Origin: Candidozyma auris
Taxonomy: Eukaryota; Ascomycota; Pichiomycetes; Serinales; Metschnikowiaceae
Direction: 5' to 3'
NCBI RefSeq assembly: GCF_003013715.1
Contig: NC_072813.1
Span: forward strand, 1,302,001 to 1,366,000
DNA: 64,000 bases
Below, piece by piece: positions 29,252 through 38,783 of the stretch. The notes below the pieces were generated by a model. It had not been told where the DNA came from and made no database searches. It saw only the letters and a program-made list of their open reading frames with translations. A program made the position numbers and the translations under genes. The first letter of the stretch is position 1, and every line of letters begins with the position of its first letter.

Positions 29252-31876
29252 ATGTCTGACGCCGAGTTCCCGGACCAAGATCAGGTCGTAGAGTTCGACC
29301 TACCGCTGCATTACGATAATGCCCGCGATTTCTTTGGCCAGCATCACGAGCTTCTTCACAGACTCCGACTAGACGACTCAGACAAATATTTGGTCAATGT
29401 GTTTACTACGGTGGCTGCTCTCTGTGATCCGTACACGCAGCCCGAGGACAATGATACTAACCCATTGAGTGTGGCCTGTTTAGCTGATGTGGCCATTGCC
29501 CTTACATATAAGCAGCTTCTTGAACATAGACATGCGGAGGGACTAGATCAGGACGATGGAGAACACCTGCCGCCTTTGTTGAGTTCTTTACGGTTTACCA
29601 TTTCGATAAAGTTCTTTTCTATACTAGATTGCATCCACAGGGCCCTTAATGCAGAAGATCCAGTGAGAATAAATGCTCTTCAGGACAAGATGCTACTATG
29701 GGAACTAAGAGAGCCTTATTGGCTTCCGATATTCGATGAACTGGAGGAATACGAGGCAAAGTTATGCTACTACATGGCTTGCGTGCTGATCTTTGCCATC
29801 TACAAGTTATTCCAACCAGAGGACGGAAGTCCATATAACCCTGCATTGAACCCATACACTGACTATTTCGTCCGCCTGTGGAAAGCTCACACTGGCATTT
29901 TGAAGCTTGCGTTCGAGCTAGATCAGGCTCTTGAAGAGTATGCATTCCAAAATAGCGACGAGTACTTTGACACCCCAGAGAACGTGAAAAGAGCACTCCT
30001 AGGATCCAGTGCCATTCGATGCGTGTTGGCCTACATTCTAAACCAAGCAATGCCTGATATATTCTCTGAAGAAATTCTCAAAAAAGACAGGAAACAGCAT
30101 GAGTATGATATTGCTGAGCAGCCCTTACTTGATTTTTACGACCCACTTGCTCGAAAAAGAACCGCTGGTGGCTCTCTCATCAGTAGATTTCCTCATTTAC
30201 AAATAGCTCAGTTCATCTTGCGAATACACATGCCTGATATTCGTCCTGAGCATGACAGCTATGAATTCATGCTCCGAAAGCAGCGTTTTGAAGTACCACA
30301 TAGATTTTATCGTTATGAAAGAAAGATGTACAGGCTGCAAGTCGAGTACGTTGATCGCTACGACATGGACATCGATATAAGAGACTATCTCGATGATGAG
30401 ATGAAATATGTGTTTTTCGGTTACGCTGACTCTGAGGAAGATGAGGAAGAAGACCAGCCGAGCGGTGGCGGTGAACAAGAGTCCAAATTTCCAATGGCTT
30501 TACGTTCTGATCGAAACGAGAAAGTTGACGAGGAGGGTATAGACTGGAGCGATTGTGCCAGAGGGGAGAATGTAAAGTTTTCGAAGAGTTTCCTTGATCT
30601 GCTCGATGCCCCAGCCTTTGTCAATTCAATGGACGACTTCACTAATCTCGTCGACACTACGTTGATGATAGGGTTCTTACACCCCGATCTCAAACATTAC
30701 TCCTACTTTGGTGAGAGTATCTTGCGCACTATTGCTCAAAGTATCAAAGACGAAGATGATGAGGAAGTCACAGAGAAGTTACTGCCATTGTCGATTTACG
30801 AGTTCCTCGTGTCCCCACCAAAGAATCCAGTGTATAAGTTACCTTCAACTTACAAACCCGTGTCCGATATGACAGTTACAAGGTTTGAGTACTTATTGGC
30901 ATACAACCTGGATCTTGCAGGTTGCATCATAGATGAGATGCTTATGTGTGATGGCTTTCGCAGAACCTTCATCTGGTTCATCACCCATTTGGTCAACTAC
31001 TCTCCTCTTTTAATTGACTATGTCTATGAATTGGCTACAGGAAAAAGGGGCGACGCTAAGAGGGGTAAAGAAAGTATGCATAAGTTCTCTAGGGTCGGGG
31101 CTCTTGAACTTTCAACAATTGAGCGACTGATGCTTCTTCACGAATTCCTTAGTAACTTATCATCGTGGGTATTCAGTCACTACGATCATACAAATCAAAG
31201 GCTCATTGCTCTCATGTCGTATGTCTGTCTCATGCTTAGGAGGTTGATCGACGAAGGTATCATCACAACAGCAAACAGCGCCTCATATCTCGATAACTAT
31301 AAAGGTGAGATTGAGGTACTATTGATGACATTGATGAGTGACGTACCTCAGGCGAGAGAACTATTCATTGAGATCAAAGGCGGTACCGGTAAGACGCAAG
31401 AGGAAAGACTACTATGGAATAGGCTTATGCACAAGGACACTGCTACGCTTGAGGAAACTCTCGAGGACATTTCAAAATTACCATTGGGGCTGCTCACTAT
31501 CTGGGATAGACAGGACAGTACAAGCCGAATGAAGGTCGTTCAGCTATTAGAAAGAATTCGTGCAGCTTGCATATACTTCTACGGCGCCTCGAACTATGCA
31601 CTGGAGACCTCAGATTCCAAAGAGGAAGATTTGAACTTGGGTACTGTTGTTAGAGACTTCCGCTTGCTTTTCCAATACTTCCCGCTAATAAGTCGGTGCA
31701 AAGAGGTTGTTTTCATGATCAGCTTCCATATAGCTCTGAGGAATCTTATGCAAGTAGAGCCAATCTTTGAAGCGGAGCTACCAACAATGACCGCCGTCGA
31801 TAACGAAATTAACGAATCTACCAGTCCCAATCATGGCAAGAAGAAAAAGTCTAAAAAAAGGGCTAAAGGAAATTAG
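29252..31876 (+). CDS. Large, mostly helical protein of unidentified family
   Basis: I do not recognise the family with confidence. The 874-aa product starts at the ATG at 29252; an in-frame TTG at 29225 is less likely. It has no signal peptide and no clear membrane segment. Composition is helical throughout. Landmarks are an early segment with L-R-E-P-Y-W-L-P-I-F-D-E-L-E-E-Y-E, an acidic linker at about 394-410 (D-S-E-E-D-E-E-E-D) after D-I-R-D-Y-L-D-D-E, a central F-R-R-T-F-I-W-F-I-T-H-L-V-N-Y stretch, and a basic tail of Lys/Ser repeats (G-K-K-K-K-S-K-K-R-A-K-G-N). The uninterrupted frame and ordinary codon use leave little doubt it is a real gene. Large helical scaffold subunits such as Far11 (STRIPAK) or CCR4-NOT accessory proteins are possible comparisons, but I could not match their signatures. 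Confidence 0.85.
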   Translation: MSDAEFPDQDQVVEFDLPLHYDNARDFFGQHHELLHRLRLDDSDKYLVNVFTTVAALCDPYTQPEDNDTNPLSVACLADVAIALTYKQLLEHRHAEGLDQDDGEHLPPLLSSLRFTISIKFFSILDCIHRALNAEDPVRINALQDKMLLWELREPYWLPIFDELEEYEAKLCYYMACVLIFAIYKLFQPEDGSPYNPALNPYTDYFVRLWKAHTGILKLAFELDQALEEYAFQNSDEYFDTPENVKRALLGSSAIRCVLAYILNQAMPDIFSEEILKKDRKQHEYDIAEQPLLDFYDPLARKRTAGGSLISRFPHLQIAQFILRIHMPDIRPEHDSYEFMLRKQRFEVPHRFYRYERKMYRLQVEYVDRYDMDIDIRDYLDDEMKYVFFGYADSEEDEEEDQPSGGGEQESKFPMALRSDRNEKVDEEGIDWSDCARGENVKFSKSFLDLLDAPAFVNSMDDFTNLVDTTLMIGFLHPDLKHYSYFGESILRTIAQSIKDEDDEEVTEKLLPLSIYEFLVSPPKNPVYKLPSTYKPVSDMTVTRFEYLLAYNLDLAGCIIDEMLMCDGFRRTFIWFITHLVNYSPLLIDYVYELATGKRGDAKRGKESMHKFSRVGALELSTIERLMLLHEFLSNLSSWVFSHYDHTNQRLIALMSYVCLMLRRLIDEGIITTANSASYLDNYKGEIEVLLMTLMSDVPQARELFIEIKGGTGKTQEERLLWNRLMHKDTATLEETLEDISKLPLGLLTIWDRQDSTSRMKVVQLLERIRAACIYFYGASNYALETSDSKEEDLNLGTVVRDFRLLFQYFPLISRCKEVVFMISFHIALRNLMQVEPIFEAELPTMTAVDNEINESTSPNHGKKKKSKKRAKGN

Positions 31877-32059
31877 AAATAATTGAAACGAACACGGAAT
31901 ATTCAACGCTTTGTATCGGAGTCGAGGTTCCTGACTGCGATGCGGGAAGGAGCCGCAAAAAACTCGACTCTGACACTAAAACTCCGTACCCCCAATTGCA
32001 TATAGACATACATAGGAGACAGGTCAGGTACCCGTGGAGAGTGGAGTTCGCCAATACAA

Positions 32060-32651
32060 ATGTTCACCAGATCCGCTCGTGCAATTCAACAGACTTTCAC
32101 TATGGCCCAAAGAAACTTGATGACTCCAGTATGTATTGTATCCGTCAGTAGACACTTTTAAGGGTCACCTGAAAATTTCAAGCGTCGAAACTAACCCCAG
32201 GTTAAAACCGCTGCTGCTCCTCCACCAGCTGCATCCTACTCCCAGGCCATCAAGGTCAATGGTACGTGATATCAATTGATTGTTACAATTGGCAAATTTC
32301 ATAGGTCTGTACTAACAATCAGGTTTCGTTTATGTGTCTGGACAGATTCCATACACCCCAGAGAACAAGCCATTGGCTGGCAACCCCACCATTGCTGAGC
32401 AGGCTGAGCAGGTGATTCAGAACGTCAAGAACATCTTGGAGGCTTCCAACTCTTCATTGAAGCACATTGTCAAGGCCAATGTTTTCTTGACTGACATGGA
32501 CACTCAATTCGCTGAATTCAACGGAGTGTACGGCAAGTACTTCAACGAGCACAAGCCCGCTAGATCGTGCGTGGCCGTCAAGGGGTTGCCATTGGGCGTT
32601 CCATTGGAAATGGAAGTAGTTGCCGTTGAGAAGGATGATCAGAAGTTGTAA
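32060..32651 (+). CDS. MMF1: RidA/YjgF-family 2-iminobutanoate deaminase, spliced (Mmf1/Hmf1-like)
   Basis: Rid proteins hydrolyse reactive enamine/imine intermediates released by PLP enzymes; in yeast the mitochondrial form protects mitochondrial function. Exons are 32060-32128, 32201-32261 and 32323-32651. Intron 1 has a GTATGT donor and CTAACCCCAG acceptor; intron 2 has GTACGT and TACTAACAATCAG. Splicing joins an S-Y-S-Q-A-I-K-V-N-G-F-V-Y-V-S-G-Q-I-P core to E-Q-V-I-Q-N-V-K-N-I-L, K-A-N-V-F-L-T-D-M and the C-terminal P-A-R-S-C-V and L-E-M-E-V-V-A-V-E-K motifs, giving about 152 aa. The first exon encodes a Ser/Arg/Gln presequence typical of mitochondrial import. A second in-frame ATG at residue 15 could start a cytosolic form. 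Whether it is MMF1 or a single dual-purpose orthologue is an inference. Confidence 0.93.
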
Positions 32652-33092
32652 TTAGCAATGGATGTACCCTAGAGCCTTCAAACCACTAGGCTGGAATCTT
32701 TGATTTGTAGAAGGTTTGTATATTGTAGAGTGAGTAGTGCTGTTGAAATTAGCAGTAATTTTGTTTCAACTTGGGTAGAATAGATTCTAATACGCCACAA
32801 GTTGCTGTTTTCATTCACATTCAGAATATGATGATTGTCGTTCCAGGGTATCATCTTGAGCTCTTTGATAAAGTTCATCACGGTTGCCTGATTGAGACTC
32901 GCTAACTGCATTGTTTGCAGCCAACCTATTGGCACAAGATTTACCGAAACTGCTCTCACATAAACGAGCTGTAGCGATATTACAATCTTCATTATCTAGT
33001 GGAACACTTTTTTCCCAGTATTTTACCTCTTGAAAGATATTTCATCATCTGTCAAAGATGTTGAAGCTCTAAACGTTGGAAATGAGTAGTCA

Positions 33093-33129
33093 TTAGGGCA
33101 CAGGCCCGCGCATATCTTTATGGCACGTG
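33093..33129. promoter_or_regulatory. Tbf1-like and Cbf1-like sites upstream of RPL34
   Basis: TTAGGG (33093-33098) and the palindrome CACGTG (33124-33129) lie 31 bases apart and 150-185 bases upstream of the RPL34 start. In Candida albicans ribosomal-protein promoters are known to be bound by Tbf1 and Cbf1, which recognise these cores. The paired arrangement at a ribosomal-protein gene makes function likely; the remaining spacer between MMF1 and RPL34 (32652-33277) holds no gene that I can see. Confidence 0.55.
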
Positions 33130-33277
33130 ATCACGACATTCAAGAGACTCACAACATACCTGGTGAGGAAACACCAAGGTATTGCGGCCTGCACACGCGC
33201 GCACCAACCGACGGAAAATTTCTTCTTCATCTCTTCATACTCACATTTGAAAGTTCAGTTAATCCAACGAAGTAAAG

Positions 33278-33925
33278 ATGGCTCAGCGTGTTACCTACAG
33301 AAGAAAGACTCCATGTATGTTTTGAAAGCCTTTAAATTGCTTTAATATCATCTCAGACTGTCCCTAGAAATGTTCCATTCGTATACCGTGAAAATCTCCC
33401 TCATTAGTGCTAGATCCATGAAATTCAACGAGTCCACCGTTCGAAAGTCGAATCCTATCAATAGCACTATCCTCCAAATTGAATCATAATGTTAAAAGTC
33501 CATTTAGATCCATCCAATATTCAACTATTTTTTCCTTCAATGTCAACTCAACGTTCGCCCCGGGACTGACAAGAGATAATACCACCTTAAAATCAACTGA
33601 ATACTAACAAGCAGACAACACCAAGTCCAACAAGATCAGAGTCGTCAAGACCCCAGGTGGTAAGTTGGTCGCTCAGCACTTGAAGAAGCAGGCTACCACT
33701 CCAAAGTGTGGTGACTGTGGTATCTCTTTGCAGGGTATCGCCACCTTGAGACCAAGACAGTACGCTCAGATCTCCAAGACCAAGAAGACTGTCCAGAGAG
33801 CTTACGGTGGTTCTAGATGCGCCAACTGTGTCAAGGAGAGAATTGTCAGAGCTTTCTTGATTGAGGAGCAGAAGATCGTCAAGAGAGTGTTGAAGGATCA
33901 GCAGGAGAAGCAGGCCAAGAAATAA
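33278..33925 (+). CDS. RPL34: Cytosolic large-subunit ribosomal protein eL34, spliced
   Basis: A component of the 60S ribosomal subunit. Exon 1 is 33278-33314 and ends with the first base of a Tyr codon; the 300-base intron runs 33315-33614 (GTATGT donor, TACTAACAAGCAG acceptor); exon 2 is 33615-33925. The spliced product, about 115 aa, begins M-A-Q-R-V-T-Y-R-R-K-T-P-Y-N-T-K-S-N-K. It contains the family zinc-binding Cys pairs (C-G-D-C and C-A-N-C), the L-R-P-R-Q-Y element and the conserved A-Y-G-G-S-R-C-A-N-C-V-K-E-R-I-V-R-A-F-L signature. All Leu codons seen in exon 2 avoid CTG, as expected for a highly expressed gene in a CUG-Ser yeast. Confidence 0.97.
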
Positions 33926-35207
33926 GCAACTCCATAGGATGCTTTTGAAGTCTGTAGGGCGTGCAGCCCATCTCATGTTGATGTAATTTAGTCAGTGTCA
34001 TGGTCTTTCTGTAATAAATACAACAGTTAGCCAAATGAAGTGAACATAATCGAGCAGAGCGAGATTGTGCTGATGTAGTGTAGTGAAAACTAGTCTTCAT
34101 TTTAAAGAGCAATATGAAGCGGCTTATTCCAAAGAGGTTTTCTATCAGTGCCCTTTCTAGGATGCTGAAAAGTTTCGGGCACAATGATATACAGCCATAT
34201 CCCAAAGCTTACTCTCTTTGTTTCTGCTAATCACTTGTTCTGACCCTATGTGCTGGAAAGTAGTAGACTTCCTTTAGGCACTCGTGAAATTGCGTTCTTT
34301 CATGGAGTGAAGCGAAGTGTTATCCTCATTGTACATCCTCGCAGTATAGTAGAGATATACGCTTGCGGGCATCTTCAAGTCACTTTCCCTCACATAAGGA
34401 CTGCTATCAAATGAATATACTGGTTTTAAATTGAACAAACATGTTCGTTTTCTTCAAAACCTGTCTGTTTTTGAAGTTTTTCATCACATCCACCCACTTT
34501 TGCAGCTATTCCAATACGTCAACATACGATTCATGAACGAAAGGCGGTGTCTCTTATTATTCACATGAGCCAGTGTATATGGCCCACCTTGATGGTTAGG
34601 AATGCTTAATAAAGGTAGGTTACGTCCCAATGTTTGTACGATTGGCCCACCTCTTTTATCCGGAAGATGGCGCCAACGATATATGGATTCCCATTGAATT
34701 AAAGATGAATTGAGCTTACCATGAAGAAAAAAAAAAAAAAAAAATAATCAGTTGTCGTTCATATTGATGTTCAGATATCCTTGTATCGATGTTAAAACCA
34801 CCCCAAATCCGGATAAGAGAGGTGCCACTCCTTGAGCAATATTCACTTCAACGCTCAAGGAAGAGGTCAAGGCTAAGAATATATTCTGCAAATATATATA
34901 AACATCTCTACTTGTGTGTATTTTAACGACTGCCACTATTGCCCTACCATTCTTATTTAGTCGTCTCGAGCTCATCACATCGAAGTTACCTTCATCTACC
35001 TGTTGCTGTCCGTCGAAAGCCATACTCTATGTAGGCGATAATAAGGTCAGCTTTTTAGTCGAAGTCATTCTTCCAAAATGCATCCAATTCTATCTTACCG
35101 GTATGACTGATTGTTTACGTATGGCTTGCTGTGATTCATTGTATGCTTCCATGCGAGGTGCCTTATCAAGGAGTGGCTGCGAAACGGGAACTTGTTCCCG
35201 ATGTCAC
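33926..35207. other. Intergenic region after RPL34, no firm gene
   Basis: About 1.3 kb of AT-rich DNA. An A-tract is present at 34727-34743. A 91-codon minus-strand frame at 34748-35023 begins with ATG and ends with a hydrophobic segment (Q-G-V-A-P-L-L-S-G-F-G-V-V-L), and could hide a small spliced membrane protein, but nothing in it is recognisable. I do not call it a gene. Confidence 0.4.
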
Positions 35208-35214
35208 TATATAA
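35208..35214 (+). promoter_or_regulatory. TATA box upstream of a small Cys-containing ORF
   Basis: TATATAA lies 59 bases before the ATG at 35273, a usual yeast distance. It is the main reason to consider the small downstream frame as transcribed. Confidence 0.4.
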
Positions 35215-35272
35215 CGCAATTGTTATCTACTGAATAGTCTTGGAAATCAGTAGAATTTTGATTTCTTTACCA

Positions 35273-35473
35273 ATGGACCTGAGCCGACTTGCTGATTGCC
35301 TCAAACACACCTACATTCCCAAGAAACCTCAACCTCAACCTCCCCAAGTCCCCAACTACCACCCATGCTTGATAGTACAGGACTCCCAAACGGATCCTGG
35401 CAAGACCAAGAGCTGTGGCTGTGCCGATTCCTACTGTGTGAAATACGCTCCTCGGTGGATCCCCAGGGGTTGA
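35273..35473 (+). CDS. Candidate small protein, Cys-containing, unknown
   Basis: A 66-codon frame beginning with ATG at 35273. The product is Pro-rich in the middle (P-Q-P-Q-P-P-Q-V-P) and ends with a compact C-G-C-A-D-S-Y-C-V-K-Y-A-P-R-W-I-P pattern that looks more protein-like than random sequence. There is no signal peptide or membrane segment. It sits 97 bases from the RSB1 stop on the other strand and has its own upstream TATA box. I do not recognise the family. It may be a genuine small gene or a chance frame. Confidence 0.3.
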   Translation: MDLSRLADCLKHTYIPKKPQPQPPQVPNYHPCLIVQDSQTDPGKTKSCGCADSYCVKYAPRWIPRG

Positions 35474-35570
35474 CTACGCTTGATGGATAGGGCTTATGGA
35501 TGTCACCATTTTAATAGGTTTGATCGTGGATTTCGTTATTGATAAATAAATGCTGGGTATAAAAATGGAT

Positions 35571-37418
35571 TTAGTGTCCAAAATTGAAAAAGTCTTCGTC
35601 GTGAGTCACTTGCGATTGCACATCGTCAAAGTGATTGCTTCCATCATCATACTCGTAGTGATCCCGTTCGTCGTAGACAACGTGCTGCTCAAATGGATTC
35701 TCTAAGGAATCATGCTGGGGGGAATAAACAGGCTCTTCCCTGTAAGGGCCCGAGTTAGCAACAAATTGTGACTCTCTGGGAGTCTCGTATGGATTGACGT
35801 GCAGCTGAACCCTGCTAGACATTTTGCTAGAAGTCCTGCTCTGGGTGTTTCGTAGAGTGAATTTTTTGGAGCCGGATCTATTGCTCTGGGGCTGCTTCAC
35901 TGGGGTGCTTTGAACAGTGCTTTCCGCCGTCTGTGAATATGGTACAGCAACAAAATCTGGTTTGTTCTGTTTGCTTGAGCCCCGAGCAGAATCTTTGAGA
36001 ATTGGCAAAAAGCTCTTTCTTTCACTCTTGCCAGGTGAGAAAATGTCAGAGTTATCAGACTCTTGGGACGATACTGACAATTCTCGAGTATGCACCTTTT
36101 CTGAGCGAGTCGATTTCTTCGTGGAATCATCTGACCAAGTCGAGCCAGGGAACAGCTTGTCCTCGTGAGCCTCGACGTCCTCCTGGTCGGTGACGTTCTT
36201 GATCGACTTCAAGGAGATGTTCAGGCCCTTGCCCATAAGAACACCGGGGTGGAAAGGCACAAGCAACATCACCATGAGCAAAACCATAAGGCCGTCAAGA
36301 GTCATGACAAACTCCTCGTGGGTGATCAAGTAGCCACTCCAGCCCTCTGTCAACTCTACAAGTCTGTAGACACATCTCACGTAGATGAAGAATACAGACA
36401 AGAGCAACACAATGGGGAAATAAGAAAACGATTTTCTCGACCAAATGTGCTCATACTTTGGGTTGTACTTGGGGTTCAAGTACCGCTGTGTAAGCTCTCT
36501 CCCTCTGCTGGTTGCAAATAGGAAACTGAATAAGTTGTGGAAAGTAAATTTCACGTGGGGGCTGGCTTTGAACCATTTTCTGTTCATAAAGTCAAAAAGG
36601 AAGTACAAGAAAAGCGTCATGGACACCACCTGGAACGCAATGCCGGCCACCATGGTGTTGGTACCGGGCTGAGTATCACCAAACCGCTGGAGTTGCACTG
36701 CAGCACTGGCACCGCCAGCAGCCTGAACCACCAAGCTGACAAAGTCACAAAACACAAATATGTACAGAAACCATAGCGGTTTTAGCACGGAATACTGCCG
36801 ACCATGAATAACCGTCAATTGAGCCAACACAAAGTACACTCCTGCCATAAGAAGCGCTGGGGCCAACGTCAAGCAGATAATCTGGCACAAGTAGGCATCC
36901 TTATTACCGTAATTGCCAATGGAGGCGATACGGCCAATGTACCCTGTGAACTCGCAAGCAGTGCCCATGGAAAGACACACGCCAAAGTAAGGGTGTCTTT
37001 TCCAGAGAAAGAGAACAATGTGGGCCACAAGCAACAAGGCGAAAAGCCCAGCGAATATGCCATTGGCTATAGGGCTCAACTCCATCTGGTACAAGTTGAT
37101 GCCCCTTTCCAACTCCTGGAGCTCCATGGTGGAATTCCAAATAACTGAAGTCATCTCGGGCATTCTCTCGTTATCTGTGGCTGTTGCCATGAACCGCTGA
37201 GCTGAGAGCACCGAGAGGGACGCCTGGGCAGCTTTGCCCTTTTTCGCCATCTCATACAAGCTCATCCTGTTTGTTTCTGTGGGCAAGGCCTCTGATATCG
37301 ACATTAATGTCGATACCAATCCAGAGTACGCTTGTGGTGCCACATGAGTCAAGGTTGTGTGGGAGGGTAACTGGGTGGTTGACCAAGGCTGGGTGAACTG
37401 GGAGAGCCACGCAGACAT
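35571..37418 (-). CDS. RSB1: RTA1-family seven-helix membrane protein, Rsb1-like lipid translocase/exporter
   Basis: Rsb1 in yeast promotes release or outward movement of sphingoid long-chain bases; related RTA1 members confer resistance to toxic lipophilic compounds. The ATG at 37418 gives 615 aa. A glycosylatable N-terminal domain (W-N-S-T) precedes seven hydrophobic segments between about residues 115 and 390. RTA1 hallmarks are E-F-T-G-Y-I-G-R after helix 2, Q-I-I-C-L-T-L-A-P-A-L-L-M-A-G-V-Y, D-F-V-S-L-V-V-Q-A-A-G-G and I-Y-V-R-C-V-Y-R-L-V-E-L-T-E-G-W-S-G-Y. A long, Ser-rich, acidic cytosolic tail of about 220 residues follows. The family is certain; the RSB1 assignment relies on the long tail and overall layout. 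Confidence 0.87.
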   Translation of the reverse strand: MSAWLSQFTQPWSTTQLPSHTTLTHVAPQAYSGLVSTLMSISEALPTETNRMSLYEMAKKGKAAQASLSVLSAQRFMATATDNERMPEMTSVIWNSTMELQELERGINLYQMELSPIANGIFAGLFALLLVAHIVLFLWKRHPYFGVCLSMGTACEFTGYIGRIASIGNYGNKDAYLCQIICLTLAPALLMAGVYFVLAQLTVIHGRQYSVLKPLWFLYIFVFCDFVSLVVQAAGGASAAVQLQRFGDTQPGTNTMVAGIAFQVVSMTLFLYFLFDFMNRKWFKASPHVKFTFHNLFSFLFATSRGRELTQRYLNPKYNPKYEHIWSRKSFSYFPIVLLLSVFFIYVRCVYRLVELTEGWSGYLITHEEFVMTLDGLMVLLMVMLLVPFHPGVLMGKGLNISLKSIKNVTDQEDVEAHEDKLFPGSTWSDDSTKKSTRSEKVHTRELSVSSQESDNSDIFSPGKSERKSFLPILKDSARGSSKQNKPDFVAVPYSQTAESTVQSTPVKQPQSNRSGSKKFTLRNTQSRTSSKMSSRVQLHVNPYETPRESQFVANSGPYREEPVYSPQHDSLENPFEQHVVYDERDHYEYDDGSNHFDDVQSQVTHDEDFFNFGH

Positions 37419-38783
37419 TGCCAAAGCGAACGAAAGACAGAAAGGAAGCGAAAGAAAGTGGAAGAAAAAAAGATATGGGTGTATTTATGGCTTCATTTTG
37501 TCGGGGGCGATGCCTACTTAAATGAGTGGGGATCGGGCGACTCAAGAGAGCCCTTGCAACGCTGTATTTGGGTGGGTAGATTATGTCTGGCCTGCCTAAA
37601 AGGGCAAGCGAATTGAAGACTATTGCCCGAAGGGGTAAGAAATGATGTTCCGTACTGCAGGAAGGCATGTATTTACGAACGGCTGCTTTTATTCAGCGAA
37701 TAACATCTCAGTGAAGAATTTCACCTATAACCCATTGTGCTGAAGATATGAGGACGGCGTTTTTCTCTAGAGCCGTTTCGGTGTCTTGGAGAGCCCGAGA
37801 CGGGCTTGTCGTATAGGGTTGGTAAATCTAAGGGATTGTGGGGTTCGCAGTGGACAGGGCTAGAATCCTTCGGCCAATGATGATCTTAGTCTACAGTGTG
37901 CTACACAGCCACACTTTCCGGGTCTCACGGGATCTATAGAATTTATGCTGCGGTATAAAAACCTTACTTCAAGATTATTTCGTAGAACCATCAAACACCT
38001 GGTGTAGGCGTCGGTTTTCGTCTGTTTACGGGACGAGCCAGAAGGTGCCACAATGCTTGTACTGCACACAATTGGTTCGCTGCGCTTCCTCCTTCCACTA
38101 TATGCAGTGCGACACGCTCTTTTTTGCATCAACAGTAGATTGTCATCCACGCTCTTGTTGCTCCACGCCGCGCTTCAGCGCAGGGTTTGATAAAGACGAG
38201 AGTGCACAGGATCAATATGTACTGCAGACAGCCGACAGAGCACTCCCAAAGCCGCACTCACCCGCCACGCCGCTCCCTCAGACCGCGTTTTGCTCTTTTT
38301 CCTTTTCTAAGGGCTCCTCTCACCTCTTCCCTTATATCCACCTCTTCTGCCAGCACTAGGTTACTTAAAAAAAAAACCAACCTAAAAATCTTAATTTCCG
38401 AGAATTTAACCAAACCCTTCAAATAGTTTGAACCCGCATCGTTTGAAATCGCCAACTTTAGTCCATCCTTTCGCTTTTTGACTCGTTGTACTAAACGGCC
38501 CCTGTCTCACCTGAGCTCAAGGTTCCCATTTCATTCGTTTCAAATTCCAAGCGAAAAGCTTAGAAGATTTTGAGTGATAAAAATCAACGGTTGCTTTTCA
38601 TCACGGTTTTCAGGTCTTTCGGAAAACGACTACTTTGAGTTCCTTTTGATCTCGTCCCGCGATTCAATCTTCACAAAGAGGAAGTGACCACTAGAATCTT
38701 CTTTACCAAACTTCACCTCCATCTACTTTACGACCATCCCCTCTCACAAAAGGAGATCTCTTCTTCACTTTACCTTCCAGATC
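37419..38783. other. Divergent intergenic region RSB1/HCM1
   Basis: About 1.36 kb between divergent starts. The HCM1-proximal half is strongly pyrimidine-rich, as in many yeast 5' leaders, suggesting a long untranslated leader. No RNA gene or conserved frame was found. Confidence 0.5.
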
